From an uncultured Lysobacteraceae bacterium (GTDB taxonomy: Bacteria; Pseudomonadota; Gammaproteobacteria; Xanthomonadales; Xanthomonadaceae), in the NCBI GenBank assembly GCA_946480825.1, contig CAMLLG010000053.1, forward strand, positions 1 to 26,857: a stretch of 26,857 bases of DNA, read 5' to 3'. Positions 8,304 through 15,788 of the stretch are shown here, in pieces. The notes under the pieces are model-generated. The model was not told the origin of the DNA and ran no database searches. It was given only the letters and a program-made list of their open reading frames with translations. How positions within the stretch are numbered: position 1 is the first letter of the stretch; every line of letters begins with the position of its first letter. A program made the translations under genes and the position numbers.

Positions 8304-9538
8304 CCCGTCCGCGCATCGATCTGCTGGCACCACCGTTCGCCGGGCATCTGCATCCGGTGCTCGCCATCGGCCGCGCGCTGAGCGCGATCGCCGATGTCGA
8401 AGTGATCAGCACCGAGGGCGCGCAGGCGCGGATCCGCGCGGCCGGTCTCGGCGGCGTCGCGGTGGTGCCGGGCGCGGACGCGGCGCTGCGCGCGATCACC
8501 GATCCGCCGCATCCGGTCGGCGCGCATCCGCTGCGTCTGCACGCGCAGTTCCAGCGCAGCCTGGATCTGCTGGAAGCCTTCGCCGCAGCGCTCGACGCGC
8601 GTTACGCCAAGCGACGGCCCGATCTGCTGATCGCCGATTTCACCCTGCCGGTGGCCGGCGCCGCGGCGCGCAGACACGGAATTCCGTGGTGGACCGCGCA
8701 TCCGTCGCCGTGCGTGATCGAAGCCCGCGGAGGACCGCCGGCCTATCTCGGCGGCTGGATGCCGGGCCTCGGCGCGTTCGGGCGCGCACGCGATGCGCTC
8801 GCGGCGCGGTCGGTGCGCGCGTTCAAGCGCGGCGTGCATCGCCTGCATCGGCGACGGCTGGCCGCGCTCGGTTTTCCGTCGCTGTATCGCGACGACGGCA
8901 GCGAAGCGGCGTATTCGGACGAATGCATCCTCGGGCTCGGGCTGCGCGCGCTCGAATTCGAACGCGACTGGCCGCAGGCATTGCGGTTCGTCGGTCCGAT
9001 GCTGTGGAGCCCGCCCGGCATCGGCGCACCGCCACCGGACGACGAGACACCACAGGTGCTGGCGACGCTGGGCACGCATCTGGGCTTCGCCAAGGATGCT
9101 CTGGCCGCCACCCTGGACAGCATCGCGCGCGCGATGCCGCAGACACGGCTGCATTTCAGCGACGGCCGCCTGGATGCCGCCGCGGACGCGACTCACGCCG
9201 CGCTGCGGCGGCACGCGTGGATCGATTACCCCGCCTGGATTCCGCGGATGCGCGCGGTGCTGCATCACGGCGGCGCCGGCGTGATGTGGGAATGTCTGCG
9301 CGCCGGCGTGCCCGCGCTGGTGTTGCCGAAGGACTACGACCAGTTCGATCACGCCGCGCGACTGGATGCGGCCGGTGTGGCGCTGCGACTGCGCGATGCC
9401 CGCGATATCGCGCCCGCGCTGCGGCGCGTGCTCGATGACGACCACGACCTGCGTCCCGGCCGCTTCGTCGACGATCTGCGCCCCGGACGGGCCGAGGCGC
9501 AGGTGGTGTCGCTGGTGCGTGCGCGACTCGGTCTTTGA
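8300..9538 (+). CDS. GT1 (UGT/MGT-type) glycosyltransferase
   Basis: 412 residues, GT-B fold. The N-terminus LLAPPFAGHLHPVLAIGRAL carries the conserved His16 of UGT/MGT enzymes. The C-terminal donor-binding block is intact: ATLGTHLGFAKDAL in the middle, then HHGGAGVMWECLRAGVPALVLP (His322-Gly327 onward) followed by DQFDHAARLDAAGVALRL. Family members transfer a sugar from UDP- or dTDP-sugars to lipids, polyketides, sterols or carotenoids. As the last gene of the operon it could add a second sugar after the membrane GT21-like enzyme, or decorate a different position. The start is the ATG overlapping the previous stop (ATGA). Its stop lies 7 bases from the stop of the convergent gene on the other strand, with no obvious hairpin between them. 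Confidence 0.88.
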   Translation: MTRPRIDLLAPPFAGHLHPVLAIGRALSAIADVEVISTEGAQARIRAAGLGGVAVVPGADAALRAITDPPHPVGAHPLRLHAQFQRSLDLLEAFAAALDARYAKRRPDLLIADFTLPVAGAAARRHGIPWWTAHPSPCVIEARGGPPAYLGGWMPGLGAFGRARDALAARSVRAFKRGVHRLHRRRLAALGFPSLYRDDGSEAAYSDECILGLGLRALEFERDWPQALRFVGPMLWSPPGIGAPPPDDETPQVLATLGTHLGFAKDALAATLDSIARAMPQTRLHFSDGRLDAAADATHAALRRHAWIDYPAWIPRMRAVLHHGGAGVMWECLRAGVPALVLPKDYDQFDHAARLDAAGVALRLRDARDIAPALRRVLDDDHDLRPGRFVDDLRPGRAEAQVVSLVRARLGL

Positions 9539-9545
9539 TCGCCGC

Positions 9546-10253
9546 TCAGGCGCGGCTCATCACCGCCGCGCCGCCATCGGACTTCGGCATGTACTTGCGA
9601 TTGAGCCGAGTGGCGACCACGAACGACACCGCCAGCGGCAGGAACCAGGCGATCAGGTGGTACCACGACGGCGGATCGATGCCGATCGCGCGGACGATAC
9701 GGTCCAGGCCGATCGCGAGGAAGGCGATGTGGGTAGCCACGCCGCAGCCGATCATCGCGCTGAAATGCTCCTGCAGCCACCAGCGCGCCGACGTGAGCGG
9801 CCGCGCGCGACGCATCAGCATCTGCACGCCGGTGATCGTGCCGACCGCGCTGAAGCCCATCAGCAGCACCTGCGACATCTCCAGTCCGACCGCGAACACG
9901 ATCGCGGACGCCGCGAGATTCAGCACCGCGACGACGACATAGGCGCGGTCGCGGAACGCCGGCTGCTCGCGCTTTCGCTTCACCGCGCGCCAGCCCAGCC
10001 ACATGCCGGTCGCGGTGATCACGACGAGGTAGAGGAGGAAGGTCGCGATGCCGGGCTTGCCGCGGCCGGCGATGATCGCGGCCATCGGCAGCGCGGTGAC
10101 GACGATGCCGATCATCGCGAGCATGTAGGTCTTGCCCACCTTCAGATGCAGCGGCGAGCCCTTCTTCGCGAAGGCCGCGATCCAGAAGGCGATCAGGGCG
10201 ACCAGGCCGCAGAGGCCGTGAGCGAGCAACAGGGACTGGTAAGCGGTTTCCAT
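9546..10253 (-). CDS. Seven-TM integral membrane protein, DUF2306-like
   Basis: 235 residues. Seven hydrophobic segments can be counted: LLLAHGLCGLVALIAFWIAA, MLAMIGIVVTALPMAAII, ATFLLYLVVITATGMWLGW, VVVAVLNLAASAIVFAVGL, VLLMGFSAVGTITGVQMLM, MIGCGVATHIAFLAIGL and LIAWFLPLAVSFVVATRL. A basic loop (RAVKRKREQPAFRDR) lies after segment 3. The layout, with a His in the first helix and a short HLKVGKTYM loop after it, resembles DUF2306 membrane proteins, whose function is unknown; this assignment is by resemblance. The ATG at 10253 precedes the first helix directly; the longer open frame upstream covers the divergent kinase gene and is not credible. It shares its promoter region with a sensor kinase, so it may be a target of that system. 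Confidence 0.75.
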   Translation of the reverse strand: METAYQSLLLAHGLCGLVALIAFWIAAFAKKGSPLHLKVGKTYMLAMIGIVVTALPMAAIIAGRGKPGIATFLLYLVVITATGMWLGWRAVKRKREQPAFRDRAYVVVAVLNLAASAIVFAVGLEMSQVLLMGFSAVGTITGVQMLMRRARPLTSARWWLQEHFSAMIGCGVATHIAFLAIGLDRIVRAIGIDPPSWYHLIAWFLPLAVSFVVATRLNRKYMPKSDGGAAVMSRA

Positions 10254-10322
10254 GACATGACTCCGTGAGGATGGGGACAGTCTCCGGATCGCCCTCCCGC
10301 AGGCCCACATGCCCGAGGTCAC

Positions 10323-10354
10323 CCGCGAGGGGTGAGAAAAGTCACCTCTCGCGG
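10323..10354. promoter_or_regulatory. 13-bp inverted repeat in divergent promoter region, candidate operator
   Basis: Arms 10323-10335 and 10342-10354 pair over 13 bases with a single G-T mismatch, around a 6-base spacer (GAAAAG). The dyad lies 43 bases before the kinase start and about 70 bases before the divergent membrane-protein start. NarL-type regulators bind short dyads near their targets, so autoregulation by the adjacent response regulator is plausible. A hairpin in the kinase leader is the alternative. Confidence 0.45.
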
Positions 10355-10397
10355 ATCGCGCCTTCCCCGCGCGCCGCGCCGCTGCCATGCTGGCGCC

Positions 10398-11666
10398 ATG
10401 ATCGATCCCACCGCCCGTCCGAATCCCGCAGACCCGGCCGACATGCCGTCGAACGGCATGGCCTCGGGCGGCGGACCGTCGAACGACGGGCTGATCGACC
10501 ACTGCGTCCCCAGCCTGCTGCAGCCGCACGACGGCCCCTGGACGCAGCGCCTGTTCACGCCGTTGAATCTCGCCGCCTACGTGACCTGGCTCGCGGTGAG
10601 TGTGGGCGTGGTGGACGTGGCCAAACTCGGCGCTGGCGTGCCGCGCGAATGGATCGGCGTCGCCGCGCTGCTGGCGTTTCTCGGCCTGTTCATCGCCTGC
10701 GCCGCGCGCAGCGCTTCCGCAGGAATGCAACGCGTGCCGTGGCTGGTCGCCATCGAGGGCGTGCTGGTGCTGCTCGCGGAATGGTTGCTCCGCGGCGGCC
10801 AGACCGCAGTGCTGCTGATCATCGTCGCCGGCCAGATGGTGCTGCTGCTGCCGATGCGGCCCTTCGTCGTTTACATGCTCGCGCTCAACGCCGCGATCGG
10901 CGCGATGTGGTTCGAACGCGCGGGTTCGCTGTCGCCGGTGCTGCTCTCGCTGTTGCCGGTGCTCGGCTTCCAGGCCTTCGCCGCGCTGACCGGCCACTAC
11001 GCCGGCAGCCGCGAGCGCGCGCGCGAACATCTCGCGCAGGTCAACGCCGAACTGCTGGCGACGCGGCGGCTGCTGGAGGAATCCGCGCGCACCGGCGAAC
11101 GGCTCAAGCTTTCGCGCGAGTTGCACGATGTCGCCGGGCATTCGCTGACCGCGCTGAAGTTGAATCTCGCCCGGCTCGCGCGCGATCCCGCGCTCGCGGA
11201 GCGCGAGGAAGTCCGGGTCTCCGCGACGCTGGCGGACGAACTGCTCGGCCAGATCCGCCAGGTCGTGTCGACGCTGCGCGCGCACGACGGCCTGGATCTG
11301 CGCGCGGCGCTCGAAGCGCTGGCGCATCCGGTGCCGGGCACCCGGATCGAAGTCGACGTGGAAACGGGTCTGCGGGTCGACGATCTCGATCACGCCGAAG
11401 CGCTGCTGCGCTGCGCGCAGGAAGCGATCACGAACGCGTTGCGCCACGGCCGCGCGACCCGGATCGCGGTGCGGTTGCGGCGCGTCGACGGCGCGCTGGA
11501 ACTGGCGGTGGAAAACGACGGCATCGCGCCGGCGAAGATCGAAGCGGGCAACGGCCTCACCGGCATGCGCGAGCGCTGCGATGCGCTCGGCGGCACGCTG
11601 GCGCTGCTGCCGACGCCGCCGCGCGGCCTGCGCGTGCGCCTGTCTCTGCCGGAGCGCAGCGCATGA
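10398..11666 (+). CDS. Sensor histidine kinase, DesK/LiaS type (HisKA_3)
   Basis: 422 residues. The cytoplasmic N-terminus (1-50) is followed by about five or six hydrophobic helices between residues 55 and 200, a short coiled region (about 203-232), then the dimerisation/phosphoacceptor motif SRELHDVAGHSLTALKLNLA with His243. HDxxGH is the DesK/LiaS form of the motif. The ATP-binding domain has QEAITNALRHG (Asn346), VENDG (373-375) and GNGLTGMRERC. Sensing is probably within the membrane, since there is no periplasmic domain. The start at 10398 is chosen over an in-frame ATG at 10332 because 10332 falls inside the dyad-bearing promoter region. It overlaps the regulator gene by four bases (ATGA). 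Confidence 0.92.
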   Translation: MIDPTARPNPADPADMPSNGMASGGGPSNDGLIDHCVPSLLQPHDGPWTQRLFTPLNLAAYVTWLAVSVGVVDVAKLGAGVPREWIGVAALLAFLGLFIACAARSASAGMQRVPWLVAIEGVLVLLAEWLLRGGQTAVLLIIVAGQMVLLLPMRPFVVYMLALNAAIGAMWFERAGSLSPVLLSLLPVLGFQAFAALTGHYAGSRERAREHLAQVNAELLATRRLLEESARTGERLKLSRELHDVAGHSLTALKLNLARLARDPALAEREEVRVSATLADELLGQIRQVVSTLRAHDGLDLRAALEALAHPVPGTRIEVDVETGLRVDDLDHAEALLRCAQEAITNALRHGRATRIAVRLRRVDGALELAVENDGIAPAKIEAGNGLTGMRERCDALGGTLALLPTPPRGLRVRLSLPERSA

Positions 11667-12310
11667 GCGCGACCACCGCACGCGCCGTGCGCATCGCGCT
11701 GTGCGACGACCAGGCCCTGGTCCTGCGCGGGCTGTCGAGTCTGCTGACCGATCTCGGCATCGAGATCGCGCTGGAATGCAGCGACGCCGAGCGACTGCTC
11801 GCGGCCCTGCCGCAGCGCCCGGTGGATCTGATCGTCAGCGACATCCGCATGCCCGGTCTGGGCGGCATCGGCCTGATCCGCGCGCTTCGCGAGCGCGGCG
11901 ACGCCACGCCGGTGATCCTGCTCACGACCTTCGATGATCCGACGCTGATGATGCAGGCGGTGGAGGCCGGGGCGCAGGGATTCCTGCTGAAGGACGCGTC
12001 GCCAGAAGACCTGAAGGCGGCGATCCAGCGTGTGGCCGCGGGCGAAACCCTGCTGCAGCCGGTGAGTCTGGGCCCGGTGCGCGCGGCGTGGACCGGCGAT
12101 GCCGCCACCGACAGCGGCGTACGCCTGACCGAGCGCGAACGTTCGGTGCTGCGCCTGGTGGCCGGCGGCTATTCGAACAAGGAAATCGGCCGCAGCCTGC
12201 ATCTGTCCGAAGGCACGGTGAAGAACTACATCTCCGAACTGCTGGTGAAACTGGACTGTCGCGACCGCACGCATGCGGTGCTGAAGGCGATCACGCAGCG
12301 ATTGCTGTGA
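11663..12310 (+). CDS. NarL/LuxR-family response regulator
   Basis: 215 residues. The receiver domain has the acidic pocket CDDQ (Asp15, Asp16), the phosphoacceptor VSDIRMPGLGG (Asp60), LLTTFDD and the LLKD lysine. After a short linker, a C-terminal LuxR-type helix-turn-helix follows: LTERERSVLRLVAGGYSNKE, then IGRSLHLSEGTVKNYISELLVKL. It forms a two-component pair with the upstream kinase, to which it is translationally coupled. The unlinked C-terminus HAVLKAITQRLL is usual for the DesR/LiaR group. Likely targets are the divergent membrane-protein gene and its own operon, judging from the dyad upstream of the kinase. Confidence 0.93.
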   Translation: MSATTARAVRIALCDDQALVLRGLSSLLTDLGIEIALECSDAERLLAALPQRPVDLIVSDIRMPGLGGIGLIRALRERGDATPVILLTTFDDPTLMMQAVEAGAQGFLLKDASPEDLKAAIQRVAAGETLLQPVSLGPVRAAWTGDAATDSGVRLTERERSVLRLVAGGYSNKEIGRSLHLSEGTVKNYISELLVKLDCRDRTHAVLKAITQRLL

Positions 12311-12314
12311 GCCC

Positions 12315-12359
12315 GGTTGTCGCGATGCCGGCTGTCGCGATGCCGGTTGTCGCGATGCC
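12315..12359. repeat. Three tandem copies of a 15-bp unit
   Basis: Three head-to-tail copies of GGTTGTCGCGATGCC, the second with one C-for-T change, begin 5 bases after the regulator stop. The array sits between two convergent genes. It is too short for a CRISPR and has no spacers; it is most likely a small variable-number tandem repeat. Confidence 0.85.
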
Positions 12360-12404
12360 GGCATCCGTCGATCGCATGCATCTGCTGCGCCAGCGCGCGA
12401 TGCG

Positions 12405-12821
12405 CTAACGCGCCTTGCCCATGCAGTCGAAGAACCGGCCCTGCGTTTCGCGCTGCATGTGGCGGATGAAGATGCCGGTCGCGAGACCTTCGAAGAAGGG
12501 GCCATCGATGTCGCCCGGCTGCGCCTTCGCGGCTTCGGCCTCGATCTCGATATTCGCCGTGTCCACCGCGGCCCGCGTGGCGGTTTCGCATGCGTCGGGC
12601 GCGAGCGCCAGACAGCTGCGGTAGGGCGCGATCGCGCACGCGGCGACCGGCCCGGAGGGATCGACCAGATAAGGTTTCTCGACGACGCTGTCCGCGACCT
12701 CCGCGGAGGCGCTCGGCGTCGCGACCGGCACGGATGCGGCCGCGGGCGTGGCGTCCTGCGCCAGCGCGGACGCGGCCGCAAGGGCGCCGGCGAGCGCCGG
12801 CCACAGCATGCGTTTCCTCAC
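12405..12821 (-). CDS. Small secreted protein of unknown function
   Basis: 138 residues. The frame starts with GTG at 12821. An AGGA motif six bases before it supports this start over the ATG four codons later. A signal peptide is clear (MRKRMLWPALAGALAAASALA, with cleavage before QDA). A low-complexity Ala/Pro/Val/Ser stretch (about 22-47) acts as a linker, and the mature domain holds four cysteines (in VAACAIAPYRSCLALAPDACE and FFDCMGKAR) that could form two disulphides. No family recognised. It faces the regulator gene across the tandem repeat and is divergent from another secreted-protein gene at 12970. Confidence 0.75.
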   Translation of the reverse strand: MRKRMLWPALAGALAAASALAQDATPAAASVPVATPSASAEVADSVVEKPYLVDPSGPVAACAIAPYRSCLALAPDACETATRAAVDTANIEIEAEAAKAQPGDIDGPFFEGLATGIFIRHMQRETQGRFFDCMGKAR

Positions 12822-12969
12822 GGAATTCCTGCGATCTCGGAACGGACAGGCCGTATCCTAAAAGCGATGCGCGCCCGGAATCAAACCCACGCCGGGGACG
12901 CGTCCGCCGGACGATCCGCGGTTTGCGCTAACCTCTTCCGGCCATCGGCAGACGCAAAGGAGTTGCGAC

Positions 12970-13566
12970 ATGGCACATGTGCTTTCGCTGACCGCGCTGA
13001 TCGGCGCCCTGCTGTCATCGACCGGCGCGTACGCAGCGGAGACAACGCCGGCATCGTCGGAAATCGCCACGGATACCGCATCGCGCTGGACCTGGCTCGG
13101 CGCCGACGGCGGCACCTACTGGTACGTTCCGACCGCATTCCTGCCGGCCTATCGATGGAACACCGACGATCCGGCCACGGCGACCGAAGTGAGCGATCAG
13201 ACGGTGTGGCATATCGAACGGTTCGAGAACGGCTATTTCTTCGGCCCCGCCGTGGCCCAGCTCGATGGCGGATCGGCGATGTGCCAATCCATGATCGGTT
13301 CGATCACGCCGGCCGGCCGCGTCTACATCGCGTTCAACTCGCAGCCCGCCCGCGGGAGGCCGAGCATCACCACCGGAACGGGCGACATGACCCGCACGCC
13401 GGACGGCTGGGCGTTCGTGATGCAGATGGCGACCGGCAGCGACACGCGGCAGGTGGCGCACTGGGCGGCGATGACGCAATGCCGCGAAGACCAGCCCTGC
13501 TGGAATGCGTTGCCCGGCACCGGCGCGTCGATTCCCGACACGCTCGCGCAGTGCGACGACGACTGA
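12970..13566 (+). CDS. Secreted protein of unknown function
   Basis: 198 residues. A good ribosome site (AAAGGAG) lies eight bases before the ATG. The signal peptide is MAHVLSLTALIGALLSSTGAYA. The mature part is rich in Trp, Tyr, Thr and Gly, with motifs WTWLGADGGTYWYVP, VWHIERFENGYFFGPAVAQL and an RVYIAFNSQP strand, suggesting a compact beta-rich fold. Three cysteines are near MCQSMIG, TQCRED and PCWNAL, with a fourth in the acidic tail QCDDD. I recognise no family. It is divergent from the small secreted-protein gene to its left and 122 bases upstream of the beta-helix gene. Confidence 0.78.
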   Translation: MAHVLSLTALIGALLSSTGAYAAETTPASSEIATDTASRWTWLGADGGTYWYVPTAFLPAYRWNTDDPATATEVSDQTVWHIERFENGYFFGPAVAQLDGGSAMCQSMIGSITPAGRVYIAFNSQPARGRPSITTGTGDMTRTPDGWAFVMQMATGSDTRQVAHWAAMTQCREDQPCWNALPGTGASIPDTLAQCDDD

Positions 13567-13688
13567 ACGTGATCCCGTTTCGCCGGCCGCTGCGCTGGGA
13601 ATACGGAACGCACGTCGCTCCTGCGGACGCAGACGGCATGACCATCACGACGTGCGCCTCACCCCCAGACTTCAACCCAGGACCCCGC

Positions 13689-14699
13689 ATGCGCAATTTT
13701 TCCCGCCTCTTTCTCGCACTCACGGGCTGCATGGCGCTCGCCCCCATCGCCCACGCCTGCAACGCGACGCTGTCTCCCGGCGCCGACATCCAGGCCGCAC
13801 TCAACGGCCCCGCGATCACCATTTGCCTCAATCCCGGCACCTATCGCCCCACGACCACGTTGTCGGTGCCGCAGGGCAAGACGCTCAAGGGCCTCGGCGC
13901 CAATCGCGATCAGGTCGTGATCGAATCCGGTGTCGCCAGCGGCGGCAACTCGGTCATGCTGTGGCCGTCGGCCGGCGTCACCCTGCACAACTTCACCCTG
14001 ATCAGCGCGGCGGGCCGCCTGCCGACCTTCGGCGTGTTCGTCAACGCGCCCGACATCACGCTGTGGTCGCTGCACGTCAAGAAAGCGGTGATCAACGTGG
14101 CGCTGGTGTCGGCCGCCCGCCCGCGGGTGCTGGACACCTACCTCTCGCAGCCGGGCGATCCCGACGACCGCGCGGCCAATCCCAACCTGTGGATCGATCG
14201 CAGCACCGACGTGACCCTGTGGTACGGCGCGCTCTACGGCGGCGGCGGCTTCGGCACCGACCCCACCGGCGCATTGACCGGCGACGGCGAACTGAGCGTC
14301 TACGGTTCGGACCGGGTCACGATCACCGGGACGAACTTCTTCAGCTCCGGCACCAGCGCGGTCTATTTCCGCGACTGCGACAGCTGCACGATCCGCCAGG
14401 TCTCGGTCTACAACGCACGCGGGTTCGGTCTCGACCTGGTCGATGCGATCGACAATCCGCTGGACGGCAACGACAACCTGTTGGTCGAGAATTCGCTCGT
14501 GAACGACAGCGGCTACGGCGGCGCCATCATCAAACTCACCGGCGGAAATACGGTGCGCTTCACTGGCAATCGCTTCAACCGCAACAACACCACCGGCCAC
14601 TCGCAGTGTTCGGGCATCAACATCAGCGGCACCCAGGGCAGCCTGACCCTGCAGTCGAATACGGTCACGCCCGGCCCGGTGAGTTGCAACGTGCCGTAA
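13689..14699 (+). CDS. Secreted right-handed parallel beta-helix protein
   Basis: 336 residues. The ATG at 13689 begins a typical signal peptide (MRNFSRLFLALTGCMALAPIAHA) with the mature protein starting CNATLSPG. The N-terminal ADIQAALNGPAITICLNPGTY and TLSVPQGKTLKGLGANRDQV are the cap and first rungs seen in pectate-lyase-like and NosD/PbH1 beta-helix proteins. Later rungs repeat Asn/Ser/Val patterns (VTLHNFTLISAAG, VTLWYGALYGGGGFG, VTITGTNFFSSGTSAVYF, NTVRFTGNRFNRNNTTG). No convincing lyase active site (no RxxxR of pectate lyases) can be seen, so a polysaccharide-binding or structural role is as likely as catalysis. Longer in-frame starts upstream would remove the signal peptide from the N-terminus and are rejected. 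Confidence 0.85.
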   Translation: MRNFSRLFLALTGCMALAPIAHACNATLSPGADIQAALNGPAITICLNPGTYRPTTTLSVPQGKTLKGLGANRDQVVIESGVASGGNSVMLWPSAGVTLHNFTLISAAGRLPTFGVFVNAPDITLWSLHVKKAVINVALVSAARPRVLDTYLSQPGDPDDRAANPNLWIDRSTDVTLWYGALYGGGGFGTDPTGALTGDGELSVYGSDRVTITGTNFFSSGTSAVYFRDCDSCTIRQVSVYNARGFGLDLVDAIDNPLDGNDNLLVENSLVNDSGYGGAIIKLTGGNTVRFTGNRFNRNNTTGHSQCSGINISGTQGSLTLQSNTVTPGPVSCNVP

Positions 14700-14756
14700 T
14701 CCCGCCGTGAGGGCGCAGCGGTCCTGTGCGCGACCGGCCGCTCCGTTCGATGGAAG

Positions 14757-14794
14757 AAAAAGACCCCGGGCATCGCGAAGCGATGCCCGGGGTC
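14757..14794 (-). terminator. Intrinsic terminator, 15-bp perfect hairpin, for the leftward gene
   Basis: Arms 14762-14776 and 14780-14794 are perfectly complementary over 15 GC-rich bases around a GAA loop. On the plus strand the hairpin is preceded by A-run 14757-14761, so on the minus strand it is followed by TTTTTCTTCC. That orientation makes it a Rho-independent terminator for the secreted-protein gene that ends at 14984. It lacks a T-tract on the plus side, so it is at best a weak terminator for the beta-helix gene that ends at 14699. Confidence 0.85.
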
Positions 14795-14983
14795 CCGGTG
14801 CCCATGGGAGGGCGAGAGAAGGACGGACGGTGATGCCGCGAACGTCGAGCGGCCACGTGATCCCGTACATCTCCGGCGGCACATCGATATCGAGGTCAGG
14901 GCCGTCGAGCGGCGCCCTTCATCCCGAACCGCTCCGGCGACACATCCCTGTGCCGCGACGACATCGACGCCGGCCTCGAGGGC

Positions 14984-15457
14984 TTACTGCGGGCAGAACT
15001 GCTGCACTTCGTAGTACTGCAGTTCGGACGCCACCACGCTCCAGCCGAGCCCCTGCACCAGACCGTTGGCGTCGACGTAGGAGGTGTTGATGCCCACGCC
15101 CGGATACTGGCCGACGGACACCGTGCCGTAGAGGCTCTTGGCGCCGGCCTGCGCGTTGTACGCATTCACGGCGGTCGGGAAGCGCGAGTTGGAAGGCGAG
15201 TTGCTGACGAGATTGCTGAGCGAACGCACGTCGAGATCGAACACGAACTGGATGTTGTTGGTCCAGTAGACATTGACCGCGTTCGGATAGAACGTCGGCT
15301 TGGAACTCCAGTAGTGGTTGATGACGCGCTGCTTGCAGAGCACGGCGTCGGGCGTGGCGGTCAGGGCGTTGAGACGGCCGAGCGACTGCCAGCCGGCGGC
15401 GGAAGCGGAACCGGAAAACAGCAACGCCGCGAGCGCGGCGAGGCACATACGCTTCAT
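14984..15457 (-). CDS. Small secreted protein of unknown function
   Basis: 157 residues. AGGA lies eight bases before the ATG. The signal peptide is MKRMCLAALAALLFSGSASA. The mature protein is rich in Asn, Ser, Tyr and Val with two cysteines (VLCKQR near the start and QQFCPQ at the very end), which could close the domain with one disulphide. Segments such as NIQFVFDLDVRSLSNLVS and GWSVVASELQYYEVQQF suggest alternating strands. No family recognised. It is followed after about 190 bases by the strong intrinsic terminator at 14757-14794 and is divergent from the 484-residue secreted-protein gene. Confidence 0.78.
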   Translation of the reverse strand: MKRMCLAALAALLFSGSASAAGWQSLGRLNALTATPDAVLCKQRVINHYWSSKPTFYPNAVNVYWTNNIQFVFDLDVRSLSNLVSNSPSNSRFPTAVNAYNAQAGAKSLYGTVSVGQYPGVGINTSYVDANGLVQGLGWSVVASELQYYEVQQFCPQ

Positions 15458-15788
15458 GAAAGGTCCTTTTCTGATGAGGGATCACCGCACCGGCGACGGC
15501 GTCGCCGTGCGAAGCACAGTGTAGTGACTGGCCGTCTCAGCGATGGAGACGCAGCCCGAACGATGTCTGACGATGTCTGCTGCGCCGGACGCCCATCGAT
15601 CCGCGGCCATGTGTCACAAAGCGCCCGGTGCCGCGTCCAGTTCCCCATGCCCACGGTACCGGAGGACTCGACACGCCATCCAGATCGCGCGAATCCGCGC
15701 TGCAGGCGCCCGCACCGGGGCGCAGACGACCCATCCGGCCGTGCGGTGCCGTCGACGGCCTCATCACACCTCTCCATCAGGAGTTTCC
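15458..15788. other. 331-base divergent intergenic region
   Basis: This stretch separates two divergent secreted-protein genes and must hold both promoters. It contains a short direct repeat of CGATGTCTG near 15562. The AGGAG at 15779-15783 is the ribosome site of the rightward gene. I see no clear operator, RNA gene or mobile element. Confidence 0.5.

Noticed and set aside
10444..10460. Palindrome ATGCCGTCGAACGGCAT as an operator
   Set aside because: It lies inside the kinase coding sequence near the N-terminus and is likely coincidental in GC-rich code.
10254..11681. Upstream extension of the 7-TM gene into a 711-codon minus-strand frame
   Set aside because: The extension lies over the histidine kinase gene and has shadow-type composition; the true start is the ATG at 10253.
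12315..12359. CRISPR-like array
   Set aside because: The units are 15 bases, contiguous and without spacers, so it is a simple tandem repeat.
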